In this document: positions 39,205-39,332 of the stretch, one piece after another
Layout: each line of letters begins with the position of its first letter
Numbering within the stretch: the first letter of the stretch is position 1
Origin: Deltaproteobacteria bacterium
GTDB taxonomy: Bacteria > Desulfobacterota > BSN033 > UBA1163
Direction of reading: 5' to 3'
Assembly (NCBI GenBank): GCA_016875195.1
Contig: VGRY01000038.1
Coordinates: 1 to 39,332 of the forward strand
DNA length: 39,332 nt
The notes under the pieces: model-generated
Database searches by the model: none
What the model was told of the DNA's origin: nothing
What the model saw: only the letters and a program-made list of their open reading frames with translations
Position numbers and translations under genes: made by a program

Positions 39205-39332
39205 ATTAGAGGGTGATCGGGGTTTTCACGAAAACAGGGGTAATTTGAGCTGATCGAGCAACCGATTTGATGTTTTTTTCAGTTGCTTTCCGTGAGTTTC
39301 TTTCAAGCGAACAAGAGTAGTTAAAAGTTTTG

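Overview
The window (about 39 kb, low-to-moderate GC) looks like chromosome of an uncultivated Gram-negative, delta-proteobacterium-like organism (Desulfobacterota or a neighbouring phylum; inferred from gene content only). Supporting this are sigma54 promoters with an NtrC-type regulator, a type IVa pilus set (PilY1, PilV, PilW, PilX, FimT-like, PilD), a lipoprotein signal and dense surface-glycan genes. No rRNA, tRNA or CRISPR array was recognised.

Layout. 1-4.8 kb: membrane GT-C glycosyltransferases, including a tandem pair on the minus strand; one copy is broken by a single-base frameshift in a G8 tract (1355-1362). 5.0-5.8 kb: a methyltransferase. 5.9-7.5 kb: a sigma54-type promoter, a long leader and three type IV pilin genes ending in a strong terminator (7641-7671). 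7.5-14.6 kb: an accessory stretch with a Phd/PIN toxin-antitoxin pair, an MNT/HEPN pair, a GT2 polyprenyl-phosphate-sugar synthase type enzyme, a GxxExxY (PD-(D/E)XK-like) protein, GT4 enzymes, an AbiEii-like nucleotidyltransferase with a small partner, and a winged-helix protein. It is laced with a degenerate TTCCTGG/CCAGGAA repeat family. 14.6-25.3 kb: a plus-strand glycan cluster (GT4 enzymes, methyltransferases, a Wzx-type flippase, an asparagine-synthase-like amidotransferase and a TMTC-like GT-C/TPR protein). 25.4-37.5 kb: a pilus assembly and regulation region with prepilin peptidase, sensor kinase, sigma54 response regulator, Ig-like lipoprotein, a second sigma54 promoter, minor pilins and PilY1. 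Here a second repeat family (CGATGCTCGTATCGA type) fills nearly every intergenic gap. 37.7-38.7 kb: a minus-strand TPR protein. Right edge: a third, near-perfect sigma54 promoter pointing out of the window.

How it fits together. The kinase/regulator pair probably drives the sigma54 promoters of the major-pilin operon, the minor-pilin/PilY1 operon and an off-window gene. PilD would process all the prepilins. The GT2 and GT-C enzymes and the GT4/flippase set probably build surface polysaccharide and possibly glycosylate protein; the G8 tract could make one step phase-variable.

The most unusual pattern is three single-gene cassettes at operon junctions: a GxxExxY gene and two four-helix-bundle genes. 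Each is bracketed by inverted copies of a repeat, and related gene-free copies lie nearby for two of them. This resembles a REP/RAYT-like relationship between a small protein and dispersed palindromic repeats, but with different protein families.
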